Shown: piece after piece, positions 1 to 12,073 of the stretch
Numbering within the stretch: position 1 is the first letter of the stretch
Layout of the letters: each line of letters starts with the position of its first letter
NCBI RefSeq assembly: GCF_051020985.1
Contig: NW_027475140.1
Coordinates: forward strand, 558,001-622,000
Length of the DNA stretch: 64,000 nucleotides
Origin: Nomia melanderi
Lineage: Eukaryota > Arthropoda > Insecta > Hymenoptera > Halictidae
Direction of reading: 5' to 3'
Position numbers and translations under genes: made by a program
The notes under the pieces: model-generated
What the model was told of the DNA's origin: nothing
Seen by the model: only the letters and a program-made list of their open reading frames with translations
Database searches by the model: none

Positions 1-43
1 GATATCACCAGATCTATATTGGATTTTCCACTGACCCTGAGTA

Positions 44-1777
44 TCCGGCCCCATGAGACTGTGGTTTTCTCGGCCCCTGGTGGTCCGAGGTCGTTCCCGT
101 TGCACAGATTCATGCGCCAGGGCCTCCTGCAGATAATTCACTTTGGTTTATTGCGCTATCTCTAATAGCACCCGAGATATCACCAGATATATATTGGATT
201 TTTCACTGACCCTGAGCGTCCGGCCCCATGAGACGGTCGTTTTCTCGGCCCCTGGTGGTCCGAGAACGTTCCCGCTGCACAGATTCATGCGCCAGGGCCT
301 CCTACAGACAATGCACTTTGATTTATTGCGCTATCTCTAATAGCACCCGAGATATCACCAGATATATATTGGATTTTCCCCTGACCCTGAGTGTCCGGCC
401 CCATGAGACTGTGGTTTTCTCGGCCCCTGGTGGTCCGAGGTCGTTCCCGCTGCACAGATTCATGCGCCAGGGCCTCCTACAGACAATGCACTTTGATTTA
501 TTGCGCTATCTGTAATAGCACCCGAGATATCACCAGATATATATTGGATTTTCCCCTGACCCTGAGTGTCCGGCCCCTTGAGACTGTCGTTTTCTCGGCC
601 CCTGGTGGTCCGGGGTCGTTCCCGTTGCACAGATTCATGCGCCAGGGCCTCCTGCAGATAATTCACCTTGGTTTATTGCGCTATCTCTAATAGCACCCGA
701 GATATCACCAGATGTATATTGGATTTTTCCCCGACCCTGAGTGTCCGGCCCCATGAGACGGTGGTTTTCTCGGCCGCTGGTGGTCCGAGGTCGTTCCCGC
801 TGGCCAGATTCATGCGCCAGGGCCTCCTGCAGACAATGCACTATGATTTATTGCGCTATCTGTAATAGCACCCGAGATATCACCAGATCTATATTGGATT
901 TTCCCCTGACCCTGAGTATCCGGCCCCATGAGACTGTGGTTTTCTCGGCCCCTGGTGGTCCGAGGTCGTTCCCGTTGCACAGATTCATGCGCCAGGGCCT
1001 CCTGCAGATAATTCACTTCGGTTTATTGCGCTATCTCTAATGGCACCCGACATATCACCAGATATATATTGTATTTTTCACTGTCCCTGAGCGTCCGGCC
1101 CGATGAGACGGTCGTTTTCTCGGCCCCTGGTGGTCCGAGAACGTTCCCGCTGCACAGGTTCATGCGCCAGCGTTTCCTACAGACAATGCACTTTGATTTA
1201 TTGCTCTATCTGTAATAGCACCCGAGATATCACCAGATATATATTGGATTTTCCCCTGACCCTGAGTGTCCGGCCCCATGAGACTGTGGTTTTCTCGGCC
1301 CCTGGTGTTCCGAGGTCGTTCCCGCTGCACAGATTCATGCGCCAGGGCCTCCTACAGACAATGCACTTTGATTTATTGCGCTATATCTAATAGCACCCGA
1401 GATATCACCAGATATATATTGGATTTTCCCCTGACCCTGAGTGTCCGGCCCCATGAGACTGTGGTTTTCTCGGCCCCTGGTGGTCCTAGGTCGTTCCCGC
1501 TGCACACATTCATGCGCCAGGGCCTCCTGCAGATAATTCACTTTAGTTTATTGCGCTATCTTTAATAGCACCCGAGATATCACCAGATATATATTGGATT
1601 TTCCCCTGACCCTGAGTGTCCGGCCCCATGAGACTGTGGTTTTCTCGGCCCCTGGTGGTCCGAGGTCGTTCCCGCTGCACAGATTCATGCGCCAGGGCCT
1701 CCTACAGACAATGCACTTTGATTTATTGCGCTAACTGTAATAGCACCCGAGATATCACCAGATATATATTGGATTTT
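44..1777. repeat. HOR block A, left copy
   Basis: About ten monomers that reappear at 56,205-57,937 (offset 56,161, then 56,160). I noticed a G/T difference in the dyad of the third monomer, an A/G difference near 829, and one base missing near 57,697. Private markers shared by both copies include TGTATTTTTCACTGTCC near 1,070 and 57,230, GATGTATATTGG near 711 and 56,873, and CTAACTGTAA near 1,733 and 57,893. Left of base 44 the two copies differ. Confidence 0.88.
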
Positions 1778-2261
1778 TCCCTGACCCTGAGTGTCCGGCC
1801 CCATGAGACTGTGGTTTTTTCGGCCCCTGGTGGTCCGAGGTCGTTCCCGTTGCACAGATTCATGCGCCAGGGCCTCCTGCAGATAATTCACTTTGGTTTA
1901 TTGCGCTATCTCTAATAGCACCCAAGATATCACCAGATATATATTGAATTTTTCCCAGACCCTGTGTGTCCGGCCCCATGAGACTGTGGTTTTCTCGGCC
2001 CCTGGTGGTCCGAGGTCGTTCCCCTTGCACAGATTCATGCGCCAGGGCCTCCTGCAGATAATTCACTTTGATTTATTGCGCTATCTGTAATAGCACCCGA
2101 GATATCACCATATAGATATTGGATTTTCCACTGACCCTAAGTGTCCGGCCCCTCGGGACGGTGGTTTTCTCGGCCCCTGGTGGTCCGAGGTCGTTCACGC
2201 TGCACAGATTCATGCGCCAGGGCCTCCTGCAGATAATTCACTTTAGTTTATTGCGCTATCT
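1735..2261. repeat. HOR block B, left copy (three monomers)
   Basis: This 527-bp stretch matches 55,621-56,147 with no difference seen. Shared rare variants are CACCCAAGATATC, TTGAATTTTTCCCAGACC, CACCATATAGATATTGG and CCCCTCGGGACGG. It follows block A here but precedes block A on the right, so the two ends of the window are rearranged relatives. It overlaps the end of block A by 43 bp because the junction lies in sequence common to both. Confidence 0.88.
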
Positions 2262-3484
2262 GTAATAGCACCAGAGATATCACCAGATATATTTTGGATT
2301 TTCCCCTGACCCTGAGTGTCCGGCCCCTTGAGACTGTCGTTTTCTCGGCCCCTGGTGGTCCGAGGTCGTTCCCGTTGCACAGATTCATGCGCCAGGGCCT
2401 CCTGCAGATAATTCACCTTGGTTTATTGCGCTATCTCTAATAGCACCCGAGATATCACCAGATATATATTGGATTTTCCCCTGACCCTGAGTGTCCGGCC
2501 CCATGAGACTGTAGTTTTCTCGGCCCCTGGTGGTCCTAGGTCGTTCCCGCTGCACAGATTCATGCGCCAGGGCCTCCTACAGACAATGCACTTTGATTTA
2601 TTGCGTTATCTGTAATAGCACCCGAGATATCACCACATATATATTGGATTTTTCCCTGGCCCAGAGTGTCCGGCCCCCTCGAGACGGTGCTTTCCTCGGC
2701 CCCTGGTGGTCCGAGGTCGTTCCCGCTGCACAGCTTCAGGCGCCAGGGCCTCCTGCAGATAACTCACTTTGGTTTATTGCGCTATCTCTAATAGCACCCG
2801 AGATATCACCACGTATATATTGGATTTTTCCCTGACCCTGAGTGTCCGGCCCCATGAGACGGTGGATGTCTCGGCCCCTGATGGTCCGAGGTCGTTGCCG
2901 TTGCACAGGTTCATGCGCCAGGGCCTCCTACAGACAATGCACTTTGATTTATTGCGCTATCTGTAATAGCACCCGAGATATCACCAGATATATATTGGAT
3001 TTTTCACTGACCCTGAGCGTCCGGCCCCATGAGACGGTCGTTTTCTCGGCCCCTGGTGGTCCGAGATCGTTCCCGCTGCACAGGTTCATGCGCCAGGGAC
3101 TTCTACGGATAGTGCACTTTGATTTATTTCGCTATCTGTAATAGCACCCGAGATATCACCAGATATATATTGGATTTTCCCTGACCCTGAGTGTCCGGCC
3201 CAATGGGACTGTGGTTTTCTCGGCCCCTGGTGTTCCGAGGTCGTTCCCGCTGTACAGATTCATGCGCCAGGGCCTCCTACAGACAATGCACTTTGATTTA
3301 TTGCGCAATCTGTAATAGCACCCGAGAGATCACCAGGTATATATTGGATTTTACTCTGACCCTGAGTGTGCGGCCCCATGAGACGGTGGTTTTCTCGGAC
3401 CCTGGTGGTCCGAGGTCGTTCCCGCTGCACAGATTCATGCGCCAGGGCCTCCTACAGACAATGCACTTTGATTTATTGCGCTAT
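2262..3484. repeat. Satellite segment between blocks B and C
   Basis: Seven monomers. The unit near 2,626-2,801 is 176 bp because of one extra C in CCCCCTCGAGACGG, and it has the AGCTTCAGGCGCC variant also found at 41,290-41,641 and near 49,200. The next unit carries GGATGTCTCGG. The unit at about 3,151 is 174 bp (one C missing) and carries GGCCCAATGGGAC. The last part (from 2,882) belongs to the 2,974-bp repeat. Confidence 0.85.
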
Positions 3485-3602
3485 CTGTAATAGCACCCGA
3501 GATATCACCAGATATATATTGGATTTTACCCTGACCCTGAGTGTCCGGCCCCATGTGACGGTGGTTTTCTCGGCCCCTGGTGTTCCGAGGTCGTTCCCGC
3601 TG
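2882..3602. repeat. 2,974-bp (17-monomer) HOR, first left segment
   Basis: Matches 5,856-6,576 at a spacing of 2,974 bp (17 x 175 - 1), with several substitutions. Shared markers: GGTCGTTGCCGTTGCACAGG, GGGACTTCTACGG, GGCCCAATG with the TGTACAG variant, GCGCAATCTG and GTGTGCGGCC. Confidence 0.82.
3394..3414. other. Perfect dyad (8-bp arms, 5-nt loop), example
   Basis: CTCGGACC, five bases, then GGTCCGAG form a perfect inverted repeat. The consensus monomer has the same element with one mismatch (CTCGGCCC). Other perfect versions: 6,368-6,388; 35,409-35,429; 36,283-36,303; 48,353-48,373; 52,379-52,399; 54,305-54,325; 60,778-60,798; 63,402-63,422. Whether it forms a hairpin in cells is unknown. 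Confidence 0.8.
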
Positions 3603-6600
3603 GCCACATTTATGCGCCAGGGCCTCCTACCGACAATGCACTTTGATTTATTGCGCTATCTGTAATAGCACCCGAGATATCACCAGATATATATTGGATT
3701 TTCCCCTGACCCTGAGTGTCCGGCCCCTTGAGACTGTCGTTTTCTCGGCCCCTGGTGGTCCGAGGTCGTTCCCGTTGCACAGATTCATGCGCCAGGGCCT
3801 CCTGCAGATAATTCACCTTGGTTTATTGCGATATCTCTAATAGCACCCGAGATATCACCAGATATATATTGGATTTTCCCCTGACCCTGAGTGTCCGGCC
3901 CCATGAGACTGTGGTTTTCTCGGCCCCTGGTGGTCCGAGGTCGTTCCCGCTGCACAGATTCATGCGCCAGGGCCTCCTACAGACAATGCACTTTGATTTA
4001 TTGCGCTATCTGTAATAGCACCCGAGATATCACCGGATATATATTGGATTTTTCCCCGACCCTGAGTGTCCGGCCCCATGAGACGGTGGTTGTCTCGGCC
4101 TCTGGTGGTCCGAGGTCGTTCCCGCTGCACAGATTCATGCGCCAGGGCCTCCTACAGACAATGCACTTTGATTTATTGCGCTATCTGTAATAGCACCCGA
4201 GATATCACCAGATCTATATTGGATTTTCCCCTGACCCTGAGTGTCCGGCCCCATGAGACTGTGGTTTTCTCGGCCCCTGGTGGTCCGAGGTCGTTGCCGC
4301 TGCACAGGTTCATGCGCCAGGGCCTCCTACAGACAATGCACTTTGATTTATTGCGCTATCTGTAATAGCACCCGAGATATCACCAGATATATATCGGATT
4401 TTTCACTGACCCTGAGCGTCCGGCCCCATGAGACGGTCGTTTTCTCGGCCCCTGGTGGTCCGAGGTCGTTCCCGCTGCACAGGTTCATGCGCCAGGGCCT
4501 CCTACAGACAATGCACTTTGGTTTATTGCGCTATCTCTAATAGCACCCGAGATATCACCACATATATATTGGATTTTTCCCTGACCCTGAGTGTCCGGCC
4601 CCATGAGACGGTGGATGTCTCGGCCCCTGATGGTCCGAGATCGTTCCCGCTGCACAGATTCATGCGCCAGGGCCTCCTGCAGACAATTCACTTTGGTTTA
4701 TTGCTCTATCTCTAATAGCACCCGAGATATCACCAGATATATATTGGATTTTTCCCCGACCCTGAGTGTCCGGCCCCATGAGACGGTGGTTTTCTCGGCC
4801 GCTGGTGGTCCGAGGTCGTTCCCGCTGGCCAGATTCATGCGCCAGGGCCTCCTACAGACAATGCACTATGATTTATTGCGCTATCTGTAATAGCACCCGA
4901 GATATCACCAGATCTATATTGGATTTTCCCCTGACCCTGAGTATCCGGCCCCATGAGACTGTGGTTTTCTCGGCCCCTGGTGGTCCGAGGTCGTTCCCGC
5001 TGCACAGGTTCATGCGCCAGCGTCTCCTACAGACAATGCACTTTGATTTATTGCGCTATCTGTAATAGCACCCGAGATATCACCAGATATATATTGGATT
5101 TTTCACTGACCCTGAGTGTCCTGCCCCATAAGACGGTGGTTTTCTCGGCCCCGGGTGTTCCGAGGTCGTTCCCGCTGCACAGATTCATGCGCCAGGGCCT
5201 CCTACAGACAATGCACTTTGATTTATTGCGCTATCTCTAATAGCACCCGAGATATCACCAGATATATATTGGATTTTCCCCTGACCCTGAGTGTCCGGCC
5301 CCATGAGACTGTGGTTTTCTCGGCCCCTGGTGGTCCGAGGTCGTTCCCGTTGCACAGATTCATGCGCCAGGGCCTCCTGCAGATAATTCACTTTGGTTTA
5401 TTGCGCTATCTCTAATAGCACCCGAGATATCACCAGATATATATTGGATTTTTCCCTGACCCTGAGTGTCCGGCCCCATGAGACTGTGGTTTTCTCGGCC
5501 CCTGGTCGTCCGAGGTCGTTCCCGCTGCACAGATTCATGCGCCAGGGCCTCCTACAGACAATGCACTTTGATTTATTGCGCTATCTGTAATAGCACCCGA
5601 GATATCACCAGATCTATATTGGATTTTCCCCTGACCCTGAGTGTCCGGCCCCATGAGACTGTGGTTTTCTCGGCCCCTTGTGGTCCGAGGTCGTTCCCGA
5701 TGCACAGATTCATGCGCCAGGGCCTCCTGCAGATAATTCACTTTGGTTTATTGCGCTATCTCTAATACCACCCGAGATATCTCCAGATATATATTGGATT
5801 TTCCCCTGACCCTGAGTGTCCGGTCCCATGAGACTGTGGTTTTCTCGGCCCCTGGTGGTCCGAGGTCGTTGCCGTTGCACAGGTTCATGCGCCAGGGCCT
5901 CCTACAGACAATGCACTTTGATTTATTGCGCTATCTGTAATAGCACCCGAGATATCACCAGATATATATTGGATTTTTCACTGACCCTGAGCGTCCGGCC
6001 CCATGAGACGGTCGTTTTCTCGGCCCCTGGTGGTCCGAGATCGTTCCCGCTGCACAGGTTCATGCGCCAGGGACTTCTACGGACAGTGCACTTTGATTTA
6101 TTGCGCTATCTGTAATAGCACCCGAGATATCACCAGATATATATTGGATTTTCCCTGACCCTGAGTGTCCGGCCCAATGAGACTGTGGTTTTCTCGGCCC
6201 CTGGTGTTCCGAGGTCGTTCCCGCTGTACAGATTCATGCGCCAGGGCCTCCTACAGACAATGCACTTTGATTTATTGCGCAATCTGTAATAGCACCCGAG
6301 ATATCACCAGGTATATATTGGATTTTACTCTGACCCTGAGTGTGCGGCCCCATGAGACGGTGGTTTTCTCGGACCCTGGTGGTCCGAGGTCGTTCCCGCT
6401 GCACAGATTCATGCGCCAGGGCCTCCTACAGACAATGCACTTTGATTTATTGCGCTATCTGTAATAGCACCCGAGATATCACCAGATATATATTGGATTT
6501 TACCCTGACCCTGAGTGTCCGGCCCCATGTGACGGTGGTTTTCTCGGCCCCTGGTGTTCCGAGGTCGTTCCCGCTGCACAGATTCATGCGCCAGGGCCTC

Positions 6601-7376
6601 CTACAGACAATGCACTTTGATTTATTGCGCTATCTGTAATAGCACCCAAGATATCACCAGATAAATATTGGATTTTCCCCTGACCCTGAGTGTCCGGCCC
6701 CATGAGAAGGTGGTTTTCTCGGCCCCTGATGGTCCGAGGTCGTTCCCGCTGGCCACATTTATGCGCCAGGGCCTCCTACAGACAATGCACTTTGATTTAT
6801 TGCGCTATCTGTAATAGCACCCGAGATATCACCAGATATATATTGGATTTTCCCCTGACCCTGAGTGTCCGGCCCCTTGAGACTGTCGTTTTCTCGGCCC
6901 CTGGTGGTCCGAGGACGTTCCCGTTGCACAGATTCATGCGCCAGGGCCTCCTGCAGATAATTCACCTTGGTTTATTGCGATATCTCTAATAGCACCCGAG
7001 ATATCACCAGATATATATTGGATTTTCCCCTGACCCTGAGTGTCCGGCCCCATGAGACTGTGGTTTTCTCGGCCCCTGGTGGTCCGAGGTCGTTCCCGCT
7101 GCACAGATTCATGCGCCAGGGCCTCCTACAGACAATGCACTTTGATTTATTGCGCTATCTGTAATAGCACCCGAGATATCACCGGATATATATTGGATTT
7201 TTCCCCGACCCTGAGTGTCCAGCCCCATGAGACGGTGGTTGTCTCGGCCTCTGGTGGTCCGAGGTCGTTCCCGCTGCACAGATTCATGCGCCAGGGCCTC
7301 CTACAGACAATGCACTTTGATTTATTGCGCTATCTGTAATAGCACCCGAGATATCACCAGATCTATATTGGATTTT
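3485..7376. repeat. HOR block C, left copy
   Basis: A 3,892-bp run of about 22 monomers matching 57,895-61,786 at a constant offset of 54,410 bp. By eye I noticed about five substitutions (near 5,010, 5,037, 5,452, 6,915 and 7,292), so identity is well above 99%. Inside it, 3,583-4,278 matches 6,732-7,427 at 3,149 bp (18 monomers - 1), so the block itself contains HOR structure. Confidence 0.88.
5856..6576. repeat. 2,974-bp (17-monomer) HOR, second left segment
   Basis: Partner of 2,882-3,602. Both contain the 174-bp monomer with GGCCCAATG and the monomer with the perfect dyad (6,368-6,388 here, 3,394-3,414 there). The same arrangement is seen again at 60,2xx-60,9xx and 63,0xx-63,6xx, so this is a repeated HOR type of both window ends. 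Confidence 0.82.
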
Positions 7377-8604
7377 CCCCTGACCCTGAGTGTCCGGCCC
7401 CATGAGACTGTGGTTTTCTCGGCCCCTTGTGGTCCGAGGTCGTTCCCGATGCACAGATTCATGCGCCAGGGCCTCCTGCAGATAATTCACTTTGGTTTAT
7501 TGCGCTATCTCTAATACCACCCGAGATATCTCCAGATATATATTGGATTTTCCCCTGACCCTGAGTGTCCGGTCCCATGAGACTGTGGTTTTCTCGGCCC
7601 CTGGTGGTCCGAGGTCGTTGCCGCTGCACAGGTTCATGCGCCAGGGCCTCCTACAGACAATGCACTTTGATTTATTGCGCTATCTGTAATAGCACCCGAG
7701 ATATCACCAGATATATATTGGATTTTTCCCCGACCCTGAGTGTCCGGCCCCATGAGACGGTGGTTTTCTCGGCCGCTGGTGGTCCGAGGTCGTTCCCGCT
7801 GGCCAGATTCATGCGCCAGGGCCTCCTACAGACAATGCACTATGATTTATTGCGCTATCTGTAATAGCACCCGAGATATCACCAGATCTATATTGGATTT
7901 TCCCCTGACCCTGAGTATCCGGCCCCATGAGACTGTGGTTTTCTCGGCCCCTGGTGGTCCGAAGTCGTTCCCGTTGCACAGATTCATGCGCCAGGGCCTC
8001 CTGCAGATAATTCACTTTGGTTTATTGCGCTATCTCTAATAGCACCCGAGATATCACCAGATATATATTGGATTTTTCACTGACCCTGAGCGTCCGGCCC
8101 CATGAGACGGTCGTTTTCTCGGCCCCTGGTGGTCCGAGGTCGCTCCCGTTTCACAGATTCATGCGCCAGGGCCTCCTGCAGATAATTCACTTTGGTTTAT
8201 TGCGCTATCTCTAATAGCACCCGAGATATCACCAGATATATATTGGATTTTGCCCTGACCCTGAGTGTCCGGCCCCATGAGACTGTGGTTTTCTCAGCCC
8301 CTGGTCGTCCGAGGACGTTCCCGCTGCACAGATACATGCGCCAGGGCCTCCTACAGACAATGCACTTTGATTTATTGCTCTATCTGTAATAGCACCCGAG
8401 ATATCACCAGATATATATTGGATTTTCCCCTGACCCTGAGTGTCCGGCCCCATGAGACTGTGGTTTTCTCGGCCCCTGGTGGTCCGAGGTCGTTCCCGCT
8501 GCACAGATTCATGCGCCAGGGCCTCCTACTGACAATGCACTTTGATTTATTGCGCTATCTGTAATAGCACCCGAGATATCACCAGATATATATTGGATTT
8601 TTCC
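7377..8604. repeat. Satellite segment between block C and the 4.4-kb duplication
   Basis: Seven monomers. Parts resemble earlier units at HOR spacing: the monomer with CGGCCGCTGG and GGCCAGATTC near 7,770 parallels one near 4,800 (2,974 bp apart). Several monomers carry a PstI-type alpha 3' module. The left edge of the 4,374-bp duplication is at 8,605, in the CCCTGACC part of a monomer. Confidence 0.82.
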
Positions 8605-11023
8605 CTGACCCTGAGTGTCCGGCCCCATGAGACGGTGGATGTCTCGGCCCCTGATGGTCCGAGATCGTTCCCGCTGCACAGATTCATGCGCCAGGGCCTC
8701 CTGCAGACAATTCACTTTGGTTTATTGCGCTATCACTAATAGCACCCGAGATATCACCAGATATATATTGGATTTTTCCCCGACCCTGAGTGTCCGGCCC
8801 CATGAGACGGAGGTTTTCTCGGCCGCTGGTGGTCCGAGGTCGTTCCCGCTGGCCAGATTCATGCGCCAGGGCCTCCTACAGACAATGCACTATGATTTAT
8901 TGCGCTATCTGTAATAGCACCCGAGATATCACCAGATCTATATTGGATTTTCCCCTGACCCTGAGTATCCGGCCCCATGAGACTGTGGTTTTCTCGGCCC
9001 CTGGTGGTTCGAGGTCGTTCCCGTTGCACAGATTCATGCGCCGGGGCCTCCTACCGACAATGCACTTTGATTTATTGGGCTATCTCTAATAGCACCCGAG
9101 ATATCACCAGATATATATTGGATTTTTCCCTGACCCTGAGTGTCCGGCTGCATGAGACTGTGGTTTTCTCGGCCCCTGGTGGTCCGAGGTCGTTCCCGCT
9201 GGCCAGATTCATGCGCCTGGGCCTCCTACAGACAATGCACTTTGATTTAGTGCGCTATCTCTAATAGCACCCGAGATATCACCAGATATATATTGGATTT
9301 TTCCCTGACCCTGAGTGTCCGGCGCCATGAGACGGTGGTTTTCGTGGCCCCTGGTGGTCCGAGGTCGTTCCCGCTGCACAGATGCTCGCGCCAGGGCCTC
9401 CTGCAGATAATTCACTTTGGTTTATTGCGCTATCTCTAATAGCACGCGAGATATCACCAGATATATATTGGATTTTCCCCTGACCCTGAGTGTCCGGCCC
9501 CGTGAGTCGGTGGTTTTCTCGGCCCCTGGTGGTCCTAGGTCGTTCCCGCTGACCAGATTCATTCGCCAGGGCCTCCTACAGACAATGCACTTTGGTTTAT
9601 TGCGCTATCTCTAATAGCACCCGAGATATCACCAGATATATATTGGATTTTTCCCTGACCCTGAGTGTCCGGCGCCATGAGACGGTGGTTTTCTTGGCCC
9701 CTGGTGGTCCGAGGTCGTTCCCGCTGCACAGATGCATGCGCCAGGGCCTCCTTCAGATAATTCACTTTGGTTTATTGCGCTATCTCTAATATCACCCGAG
9801 ATATCACCAGATATATATTGGATTTTCCCCTGACCCTGAGTGTCCGGACCCATGAGACGGTGGTTTTCTCGGCCCCTGGTGGTCCGAGGTCGTTCCCGCT
9901 GCCCAGATTCATGCGCCAGGGCCTCCTACAGACAGTGCACTTTGGTTTATTGCGATATCTGTAATAGCACCCGAGATATCACCAGATATATATTGGATTT
10001 TTCCCTGACCCTGAGTGTCCGGCCCCATGAGACGGTCGTTTTCTCGGCCCCTGGTGGTCCGAGGTCGTTCCCGCTGCACAGGGTCATGCGCCAGTGTCTC
10101 CTACAGACAATGCACTTTGATTTATTGCGCTATCTGTAATAGCAACCGAGATATCAACACATATATATTGGATTTTTCACTGACCCTGAGTGTCCGGCCC
10201 CATGAGACGGTGGTTTTCTCGGTCCCTGGTGTTCCGAGGTCGTTCCCGCTGCACAGATTCATGCGCCAGGGCCTCCTATAGACAATGCACTTTGATTTAT
10301 TGCGCTATCTCTAATAGCACCCGAGATATCACCAGATATATATTGGATTTTTCCCTGACCCTGAGTGTCCGGCGCCATGAGACGGTGGTTTTCTTGGCCC
10401 CTGGTGGTCCGAGGTCGTTCCCGCTGCACAGATTCATGCGCCAGGGCCTCCTACCGACAATGCACTTTGATTTATTGGGCTATCTGTAATAGCACCCGAG
10501 ATATCACCAGATAAATATTGGATTTTCCCCTGACCCTGAGTGTCCGGCCCCATGAGACTGAGGTTTTCACGGCCCCTGGTGGTCCGAGGTCGTTCCCGCT
10601 GGCCAGATTCATGCGCCTGGGCCTCCTACAGACAATGCACTTTGATTTATTGCGCTATCTCAAATAGCACCCGAGATATCACCAGATATATATTGGATTT
10701 TTCCCTGACCCTGAGTGTCCGGCGCCATGAGACGGTGGTTTTCTTGGCCCCTGGTGGTCCGAGGTCGTTCCCGCTGCACAGATGCATGCGCCAGGGCCTC
10801 CTGCAGATAATTCACTTCGTTTATTTCGCTATCTCTAATAGCACCCGAGATATCACCAGATATATATTGGATTTTCCCCTGACCCTGAGTGTCCGGCCCC
10901 GTGAGTCGGTGTTTTTCTCGGCCCCTGGTGGTCCGAGGTCGTTCCCGCTGCCCGGATTCATGCGCCAGGGCCTCCTACAGACAATGCACTTTGGTTTATT
11001 GCGCTATCTCTAATAGCACCCGA

Positions 11024-11198
11024 GATATCACCAGATATTTGCTGGATTTTTACATGACCTTGGGTGACGGATTCCGAATATCTGTAATTTTCTCGGCCAC
11101 TGGTGGTCCGAGGTCGTTCCTGCGGCACAGATTCATTCGCAAGGGCCTCCTACAGACAATGCACTTTGGTTTATTGCGCTATCTGTAATAGCACCCGA
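11024..11198. repeat. Type-B monomer 1
   Basis: Type-B units replace roughly bases 13-105 of the consensus with a diverged sequence: ATTTGCTGGATTTTTACATG, then ACCTTGGGTGACGG, ATTCCGAATATCTGTAATTT, CGGCCACTGG and CCTGCGG. From GTGTCCGGCC to the T-rich spacer most bases differ, while both flanks are ordinary. Thirteen full units occur, all between 11.0 and 37.6 kb. Confidence 0.92.
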
Positions 11199-11898
11199 GA
11201 TATCAGCAGATATATATTGGATTTTCCCCTGACCCTGAGTGTCCGGCCCCATGAGACTGTGGTTTTCTCGGCCCCTGGTGGTGCGAGGTCGTTCCCGCTG
11301 GCCAGATTCATGCGCCTGGGACTCCTACAGACAATGCACTTTGATTTATTGCGCTATCTCAAATAGCACCCGAGATATCACCAGATATATATTGGATTTT
11401 TCCCTGACCCTGAGTGTCCGGCGCCATGAGACGGTGGTTTTCTTGGCCCCTGGTGGTCCGAGGTCGTTCCCGCTGCACAGATGCATGCGTCAGGGCCTCC
11501 TTCAGATAATTCACTTTGGTTTATTGCGCTATCTCTAGTAGCACCCGAGATATCACCAGATATATATTGGATTTTCCCCTGACCCTGAGTGTCCGGACCC
11601 ATGAGACGGTGGTTTTCTCGGCCCCTGGTGGTCCGAGGTCGTTCCCGCTGCCCAGATTCATGCGCCAGGGCCTCCTACAGACAGTGCACTTTGGTTTATT
11701 GCGCTATCTGTAATAGCACCCGAGATATCACCAGATATATATTGGATTTTTCCCTGACCCTGAATGTCCGGCTTCATGAGACGGTGATTTTCTCGTCCCC
11801 TGGTGGTCCGACGTCGTTCCCGCTGCCCAGATTCATTCGCCAGGGCCTCCTACAGACAATGCACTTTGGTTTATTGCGCTATCTCTAATAGCACCCGA

Positions 11899-12073
11899 GA
11901 TATCACCAGATATTTGCTGGGTTTTTACATGACCTTGGGTGACGGATTCCGAATATCTGTAATTTTCTCGGCCACTGGTGGTCCGAGGTCGTTCCTGCGG
12001 TACAAATTCATTCGCAAGAGCCTCCTACAGACAATGCACTTTGGTTTATTGCGCTATCTGTAATAGCACCCGA
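11899..12073. repeat. Type-B monomer 2
   Basis: As type-B unit 1 but with GCTGGGTTTTTAC, CCTGCGGTACAAATTC and CGCAAGAGCC. It lies five monomers after unit 1. Confidence 0.92.

Noticed and set aside
2670..2690. Possible insertion or integration site at CCCCCTCGAGACGG
   Set aside because: Only one extra base relative to neighbours; the same variant recurs at 41,290-41,641 and near 49,210, so it is an inherited monomer type.
8998..9020. Pol III B-box-like GGTTCGAGGTC in some monomers
   Set aside because: It is a one-base variant of the common GGTCCGAGGTC, does not fully fit the B-box, and no A-box lies at a proper distance, so a tRNA or SINE origin is unsupported.
10540..11013. 157-codon open frame (same at 14,914-15,387; another at 17,713-18,186)
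   Set aside because: It runs through repeated monomers and exists only because one base is missing (CACTTCGTTTATTTCG near 10,820), which keeps one frame open across the join. Monomers of 175 bp rotate the frame, and no frame shows coding constraint.
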